From positions 1-5,927 of the forward strand of contig CADEGS010000253.1 of NCBI GenBank assembly GCA_902826945.1: 5,927 nucleotides of DNA, in the 5' to 3' direction. Shown one piece after another: positions 1 through 2,960 of the stretch (its first letter is position 1; each line of letters starts with the position of its first letter). The translations under genes and the position numbers were made by a program. The DNA comes from an uncultured bacterium. GTDB lineage: Bacteria; Planctomycetota; UBA1135; GCA-002686595. The notes under the pieces are model-generated. The model searched no databases. It saw nothing but the letters and a program-made list of their open reading frames with translations, and was not told the origin of the DNA.

Positions 1-287
1 GGCGCGCTCTCCGCGGGAGCGGGCTCGCGCGCCTCGCCGTCGCTCGCGGGCGCGGGCTCGAGGACGGGCGCCGCGCGCGGCGGCGCGCGCCGCCGCGCGC
101 CGGGCGCGGGCGTCGCCGCCTGCTCCGCCTCGCTGCGCCGCGGGCGCGCGTCGCCTTCCTCCTGGACGCGCTCGAAGATCCGCTGCCAGGACTCGTCCAC
201 GCTCTGCGCGTCGCCCTTCCACTCCTCGAAGAGCGCCTGCACGTAGCCGGCGTTGACGCCGTAGTCCTTCTCGAAGTCGAAGCCCAT
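1..287 (-). CDS. sucA: 2-oxoglutarate dehydrogenase E1 component (SucA/Kgd type), N-terminal fragment
   Basis: This is the amino-terminal 95 codons of a gene that continues past the left edge of the window. The complement reads from an ATG at 287 as MGFDFEKDYGVNAGYVQALF and continues with EEWKGDAQSVDESWQRIFE. The 'NAGYV..LFEEW..D..SVDESW..IF' pattern is the short helical N-terminal segment of 2-oxoglutarate dehydrogenase E1, which in the family helps bind partner subunits of the complex. The full enzyme decarboxylates 2-oxoglutarate with thiamine diphosphate in the TCA cycle. From about residue 43 the chain becomes a low-complexity Ala/Pro/Arg/Glu linker of at least 50 residues. Such a linker is typical of fused Kgd-like enzymes, in which an E2 acyltransferase domain precedes E1. 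Classical SucA usually moves into the E1 fold sooner, so a fusion is my inference. An AGGA Shine-Dalgarno sequence lies 8 bases upstream of the ATG (complement of 296-299). The catalytic part is outside the window, so sucA versus kgd cannot be settled here. Confidence 0.85.
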   Translation of the reverse strand, partial: MGFDFEKDYGVNAGYVQALFEEWKGDAQSVDESWQRIFERVQEEGDARPRRSEAEQAATPAPGARRRAPPRAAPVLEPAPASDGEAREPAPAESA

Positions 288-295
288 CGCTCGGA

Positions 296-299
296 TCCT
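296..299 (-). promoter_or_regulatory. Ribosome binding site of the 2-oxoglutarate dehydrogenase gene
   Basis: The complement reads AGGA followed by an 8-base spacer and the ATG at 287. This supports that ATG as the start, together with the family's N-terminal motif beginning within about ten residues of it. Confidence 0.6.
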
Positions 300-312
300 G
301 GCAGCCTTTCGG

Positions 313-343
313 GGCGCCTTCCCCACCCCGGGGAAGAGGCGCC
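313..343 (-). promoter_or_regulatory. Strong stem-loop in the leader of the 2-oxoglutarate dehydrogenase gene
   Basis: On the minus strand the sequence folds as GGCGCC, a two-base bulge (TC), TTCCCC, a five-base loop (GGGGT), GGGGAA, GGCGCC: twelve base pairs in all with one bulge. It sits 26 to 56 bases upstream of the ATG at 287. No run of T follows on either strand, so it is not a canonical intrinsic terminator. It could still end the message of the upstream SRPBCC gene, or it could be a 5'-leader structure. If the -10 element proposed at 350-355 is real, transcription would begin almost exactly at the base of this stem. Confidence 0.5.
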
Positions 344-349
344 GGGCCT

Positions 350-355
350 ACTCTA
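350..355 (-). promoter_or_regulatory. Possible -10 element (TAGAGT) of the 2-oxoglutarate dehydrogenase gene
   Basis: The complement of 350-355 reads TAGAGT, an AT-containing hexamer close to the sigma-70 consensus in otherwise almost pure GC DNA. A start site about seven bases downstream would fall near 343, giving a leader of about 56 bases. No good -35 box is seen at the usual spacing (TGGGGC at 17 bases), so this is tentative. Confidence 0.3.
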
Positions 356-526
356 GCCGGCCGCGGCGGTCGGCCCCACCGGGAGGCGGTCGGGCGGACC
401 GCGAAGAGCCCCGCGCAGCGCCGCCAGCACGGCGGTGCCCGGGCGGACCGCCGCGCGCGACGGCGGCGCGCCTCCCCCGTCTCCGCCGAGGGCGCGGCGG
501 CGCTCGACCGGCGGCGCGGGTCGCGC

Positions 527-1021
527 TCAGTCCGGACCGGCCAGCAGCGCGTCGAGGCGGGCGAAGCTCGGGTCCATGCCGGCCTGCAGGTCGGGGCCGC
601 GCGCGTCGTCGCGCGCCGCGCGCGAGGGGTAGGTGACGGTCAGCTCGATCGACGTCCTGCCGTCGCGCTCGGAGAGCACGAGCGTGTTGCGGGTCTCCGG
701 CCACTCGGGACCCCAGCGCTCGACCGTGACCAGACGCTCCGGCGGGAGGACCTCCTCGAAGGTCCCCCCCACCGTCGTCAGCGCGCCGCTCGCCTTGCGC
801 CACACGTAGCGCCACGCGCCGCCGGGGCGCAGGTCGATCTCGCAGGACGGCATCTCCCAGCCGGGCCCGAGCAGCCAGCGGCGCACGTCCTCCGGCCGCG
901 TCCAGGCGTCGAACACGCGCCGGCGCGGCGCGGCGACGTCGCGGCGGATCACGATCTCGCGCTCGCCGCGGGTCGTGTAGGAGGTGCTTCCGGTCTCGGG
1001 GGACGTCGCTCTGGCGCTCAT
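527..1021 (-). CDS. SRPBCC / AHSA1-family protein (activator of Hsp90 ATPase homologue-like)
   Basis: A 164-residue protein of the START/Bet v1-like SRPBCC superfamily, AHSA1 branch. The fold is a beta grasp around a long C-terminal helix, enclosing a hydrophobic cavity for a small ligand. The family landmarks appear in order: the first strand and helix at about residues 20-51 ('REIVIRRDVAAP...VFDAWT.PEDVRRWL'), 'DLRPGGAWRYVWR' at 63-75, 'GGTFEEVLPPERLVTVERW' at 85-103, a 'GRTSIELTVTYPS' strand at 121-133, and the closing helix 'GMDPSFARLDALLA' at 148-161. Length and order are those of a complete protein. The ATG at 1021 is chosen because AGGA lies 6 bases upstream (complement of 1028-1031) and only about 20 residues precede the domain. 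The open frame extends further upstream, but there it is only antisense to the rhodanese gene. The gene is transcribed divergently from the rhodanese. Members include toxin-related, polyketide-cyclase-like and uncharacterised proteins, so substrate and role are unknown. It is probably cytosolic: there is no signal peptide or membrane segment. Confidence 0.88.
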   Translation of the reverse strand: MSARATSPETGSTSYTTRGEREIVIRRDVAAPRRRVFDAWTRPEDVRRWLLGPGWEMPSCEIDLRPGGAWRYVWRKASGALTTVGGTFEEVLPPERLVTVERWGPEWPETRNTLVLSERDGRTSIELTVTYPSRAARDDARGPDLQAGMDPSFARLDALLAGPD

Positions 1022-1027
1022 CGGCTG

Positions 1028-1031
1028 TCCT
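1028..1031 (-). promoter_or_regulatory. Ribosome binding site of the SRPBCC gene
   Basis: The complement reads AGGA with a 6-base spacer to the ATG at 1021. This picks that start over the longer open frame that reaches 1282. Confidence 0.55.
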
Positions 1032-1129
1032 GTCGGGTGCGGATCGGTGGGAGAGCGGAAGAGGCGCCGCGTGCGGGCTCCCTGCACGAAGCGGGCCAGC
1101 CGCTTCCCGCCGCGCGTCGCGGCCCGCGC

Positions 1130-1135
1130 TATCCT
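1130..1135 (+). promoter_or_regulatory. Possible -10 element (TATCCT) of the rhodanese gene
   Basis: TATCCT stands out in GC-rich DNA, 22 bases before the rhodanese ATG. A start about seven bases downstream (near 1142) would give a very short leader carrying GGAG at 1145-1148, nine bases before the ATG. No recognisable -35 box is present at 16-18 bases. Confidence 0.35.
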
Positions 1136-1144
1136 GGGCGCTGC

Positions 1145-1148
1145 GGAG
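1145..1148 (+). promoter_or_regulatory. Ribosome binding site of the rhodanese gene
   Basis: GGAG with a 9-base spacer to the ATG at 1158. It supports this start rather than an in-frame ATG at 984, which would run through the start of the divergent SRPBCC gene. Confidence 0.55.
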
Positions 1149-1157
1149 CCCTCCCCC

Positions 1158-1589
1158 ATGCCGATCCAAGAGACGAACCCGAGCGGCGCGCAGGCGCTGC
1201 TCGCCGGCCCCGAGCCGTGGACCCTGGTCGACGTGCGCACGCCGGAGGAGTTCGCCGCCGGCCACGCGCCCGGCGCCTTCAACGTGCCGGTCGCGCTGCG
1301 CGGCCCCTACGGCATGCAGCTCAACCCCGGGTTCGTCGCCGTCGTGCGCCGGCACTTCGCCGCGGACGACAAGCTGCTCCTGACCTGCGCGGCGGGGGTG
1401 CGCTCGCGCCACGCGTGCGAGCTGCTCGCCGCCGAGGGCTTCACCGCGCTCGCCAACCTGAACGGCGGCATGCACGGCGGACCCGACGCGAGCGGCACCA
1501 AGGTCGAGCCGGGCTGGCAGAGCCTGGGCCTGCCCGTGACCCGCGAGCCGCTGGCCGGGCGGAGCTGGCCCGAGCTCGCGCAGGGATGA
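1158..1589 (+). CDS. Rhodanese-like single-domain sulfurtransferase
   Basis: A 143-residue protein made of one rhodanese domain. Landmarks seen: 'WTLVDVRTPEEFAAGHAPGA' at 21-40 followed by 'FNVP' (the CH2A-like motif with the conserved Asp25 and Arg27), and the active-site loop 'LLLTCAAGVRSRHA' at 73-86. Cys77 is the expected persulfide-carrying residue. The closing 'NLNGGM' at 100-105 and 'GWQSLGLPV' at 119-127 match the end of the domain. The loop C-A-A-G-V-R has the CxxGxR form of active sulfurtransferases, so the enzyme is probably competent to move sulfane sulfur, for example from thiosulfate or a persulfide donor to a thiol acceptor. A short insert with 'GMQLNPGFV' (52-60) between the two halves resembles the plant-type and bacterial single-domain sulfurtransferases that carry 'NP.F' there. 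No signal peptide or membrane helix is visible, so it is likely cytosolic. The true donor and acceptor cannot be told from sequence. It is divergent from the SRPBCC gene and 245 bases upstream of the BrkB-family gene. Confidence 0.9.
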   Translation: MPIQETNPSGAQALLAGPEPWTLVDVRTPEEFAAGHAPGAFNVPVALRGPYGMQLNPGFVAVVRRHFAADDKLLLTCAAGVRSRHACELLAAEGFTALANLNGGMHGGPDASGTKVEPGWQSLGLPVTREPLAGRSWPELAQG

Positions 1590-1834
1590 TCCGGCGCCGC
1601 CCGCGCGAGCGGTCGGAGCCGCCTTCGCGCTCGGCCCCGGCGACGGTCGCGCTCGCGGTCCTGCCCGCGCGCGCCGGCCTCCTGGCGCGGCGCATGGGAC
1701 GCCCCGGGCGAGCGCGGCCTCGGCTCCCATGGCGTCTGACGCGGAGCCGCGCACCGTGCGGCCGCTCCCGGCCGTCTCGTCGCGCGGCACGTCGCTTGCA
1801 CGCCGACCGGAGCGCTCTCCCCCGGCGCGCCCCG
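1590..1834. other. Spacer between the rhodanese and BrkB-family genes
   Basis: About 245 bases with no convincing separate gene. The BrkB reading frame is open through the whole spacer and encodes an Arg-rich stretch with no recognisable domain. It holds a 7-bp inverted repeat, CATGGGA at 1693-1699 and TCCCATG at 1725-1731, 25 bases apart, which may be chance. The DNA after about 1690 has visibly more A and T at the BrkB-frame third position than the genes do, as expected for non-coding DNA. No clear promoter or T-tailed terminator was found. Confidence 0.45.
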
Positions 1835-2830
1835 ATGAGCCGCCTCCGGATCGACAGGCTGCCGCGCGCCCTGCGCGGCCCGGCGCGCGTGCTCGCGCGC
1901 TCGGCGGCGCAGGTCGTCTCGCACGACGTGCTGACGCTCGCCGCGGCGATGGCGTTCTACACCGGCCTGGCGCTGGCGCCGCTCCTGATCCTCTTGCTGT
2001 GGGCCTCCGGCCTCCTCGGGCCGGACCTGCGCGACAACCTCGTGCGCGAGGTCGTGTCGCTGGTCGGCCCCCAGGGCGGCGCGGCGATCGGCAGCCTGAT
2101 CGAGGAGGCGGCCTCCGAGCGCGCGCAGCGGCGCACGGCGGGCGCGATCGGCCTGGTCGTGCTGCTCTTCTCGGCGACGGGCGTCTTCGCGCAGCTCCAG
2201 GCCTCGCTGAACGCGATCTGGGGCGTCGAGTCGAAGGCCGCGGGCGCGCTCTGGCTGTGGCTGCGCAAGCGCCTGCTCTCCTTCGGGATGCTGCTGACGC
2301 TGGGCTTCCTGCTGCTCGTCTCGCTCTTCGCCAGCGCGGCGGTGTCCGCGCTCGCGCAGCGGCTGGGCAGCAGCGGCATGGAGGCGCTCTTCAACCTCGT
2401 CGCGCCCTTCCTCGTCTACGTCGCCATCTTCGGCGCGATCTTCCTGTGGCTGCCCGACGTCGAGCTGCGCGTCGGGGACGTCGCGCTGGGCGCGGTCCTG
2501 ACCGCGGCGCTCTTCACGCTGGGCAAGTGGGCGATCGGCCTGTACCTCGGCATGAGCACGATCGGCTCGGCCTACGGCGCCGCGGGCACGCTGGTCGTGT
2601 TCCTGAGCTGGACCTACTACTCGTGCGCGATCCTGTTCGTCGGCGCCGTGCTGACCTACCAGGTCGCCGCCGCGCGCCACCACGGCGTCCTGCGCGCGGA
2701 GAAGCACGCCGAGGCCGCCGACCCGGCGGGCAAGGAGCGGGCGATCGAGGAGGTCAGCGCGCGCGTCGTCGCTGCTCCCGACGGCCCGGCGCCGGGGCGC
2801 GAGGACGCTCGGGCCGGGGGAGCGTTGTAG
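1835..2830 (+). CDS. YihY/virulence factor BrkB-family inner-membrane protein
   Basis: A 331-residue polytopic membrane protein. Six hydrophobic segments are visible at about residues 33-58, 103-122, 148-175, 185-206, 215-238 and 249-277, as expected for the YihY/BrkB family. Family signatures are present: 'AAAMAFYTGLALAPLL' at 36-51 at the first helix, 'LLFSATGVFAQLQASLNAIW' at 110-129, and 'STIGSAYGAAGTLVVFLSWT' at 241-260 followed by 'YYSCAILFVGAVLTYQ' at the last helix. A charged N-terminal stretch of about 30 residues and a hydrophilic, Ala/Glu/Arg-rich tail from about 280 probably face the cytoplasm. The family was once called ribonuclease BN by mistake. Its function is unsettled, with a proposed role in transport or envelope integrity, so none is assigned here. 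The ATG at 1835 places the domain at the usual distance from the N-terminus, but no good Shine-Dalgarno precedes it (GGAG at 1809-1812 is 22 bases away). An in-frame ATG at 1586 would overlap the rhodanese stop as ATGA and add 83 Arg-rich residues; I consider it less likely. Confidence 0.92.
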   Translation: MSRLRIDRLPRALRGPARVLARSAAQVVSHDVLTLAAAMAFYTGLALAPLLILLLWASGLLGPDLRDNLVREVVSLVGPQGGAAIGSLIEEAASERAQRRTAGAIGLVVLLFSATGVFAQLQASLNAIWGVESKAAGALWLWLRKRLLSFGMLLTLGFLLLVSLFASAAVSALAQRLGSSGMEALFNLVAPFLVYVAIFGAIFLWLPDVELRVGDVALGAVLTAALFTLGKWAIGLYLGMSTIGSAYGAAGTLVVFLSWTYYSCAILFVGAVLTYQVAAARHHGVLRAEKHAEAADPAGKERAIEEVSARVVAAPDGPAPGREDARAGGAL

Positions 2831-2832
2831 AA

Positions 2833-2848
2833 AGCTCCGGAGCTCCGG
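2833..2848. repeat. Nested palindrome / tandem AGCTCCGG repeat
   Basis: Two copies of AGCTCCGG in tandem (2833-2840 and 2841-2848) form two overlapping perfect 12-base palindromes, AGCTCCGGAGCT at 2833-2844 and CCGGAGCTCCGG at 2837-2848. The element begins two bases after the BrkB-family stop codon and lies about 28 bases before the possible -10 element at 2876. It could be an operator for the histidine kinase gene or part of a transcription end. It has no loop of its own and no T-run, so a classical terminator is unlikely. Confidence 0.4.
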
Positions 2849-2875
2849 CGACGACGGTCCGCCCGCGCCCGCGGG

Positions 2876-2881
2876 TAGACT
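2876..2881 (+). promoter_or_regulatory. Possible -10 element (TAGACT) of the histidine kinase gene
   Basis: TAGACT is the most consensus-like hexamer in the 130-base spacer. It is followed by GGGCGC, as TATCCT before the rhodanese gene is. Both are then followed by a CTGCGGAG stretch that supplies a Shine-Dalgarno-like GGAG. No convincing -35 box is visible (GACGGT at 17 bases). Confidence 0.35.
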
Positions 2882-2899
2882 CGGGCGCGCCGGGGCTGC

Positions 2900-2904
2900 G
2901 GAGG
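2900..2904 (+). promoter_or_regulatory. GGAGG Shine-Dalgarno-like sequence without a matching standard start codon
   Basis: GGAGG is the strongest ribosome-binding-like sequence between the possible -10 element and the kinase frame. At the usual 5-8 base spacing it is followed by in-frame ACG codons (2910 and 2913), not ATG, GTG or TTG. It is recorded because it bears on the start of the histidine kinase. Confidence 0.3.
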
Positions 2905-2960
2905 CCACGACGACGGACAAGCGTGCGGGGAAGGGGGCAGGCGGGACCGTCGCGGTCTCG

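Larger units (their letters stand above)
288..526. other. Intergenic region between the SRPBCC and 2-oxoglutarate dehydrogenase genes
   Basis: About 240 bases lie between two genes on the same strand. Apart from the ribosome binding site, hairpin and possible -10 element listed separately, I see only GC-rich DNA. The open frames that cross it (for example plus strand 435-632) translate to Arg/Pro/Ser-rich low-complexity sequence without any recognisable domain. The distance makes read-through from the SRPBCC gene possible but not required. Confidence 0.5.

Noticed and set aside
435..632. A 65-residue plus-strand open frame in the spacer and the SRPBCC 3' end
   Set aside because: It overlaps the recognised SRPBCC gene on the other strand, has no ribosome binding site of note and translates to Arg/Ser/Pro/Ala-rich low-complexity sequence.
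984..1157. An upstream in-frame ATG extending the rhodanese by 58 residues
   Set aside because: The extension overlaps the start of the divergent SRPBCC gene and contains no family sequence. The ATG at 1158 has GGAG at a good distance and starts just before the domain.
1022..1282. An upstream minus-strand extension of the SRPBCC protein to 251 residues
   Set aside because: The added part is antisense to the rhodanese coding region and matches nothing in the family. AGGA six bases before 1021 supports the shorter protein.
1669..1690. A GC-rich short inverted repeat after the rhodanese gene, considered as a terminator
   Set aside because: The stem is only about six GC pairs, with no T-run after it. 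Such repeats are expected by chance in DNA of this composition.
1693..1731. Inverted repeat CATGGGA / TCCCATG in the spacer before the BrkB gene, considered as a regulatory hairpin
   Set aside because: It has only seven pairs with a 25-base loop, and pairing does not extend on either side. It is too weak to call.
348..1790. A 480-residue minus-strand open frame overlapping the SRPBCC and rhodanese genes
   Set aside because: It is in a different frame from the SRPBCC gene. The translation is Arg/Ala/Pro-rich with no domain, as expected of a GC-bias artefact.
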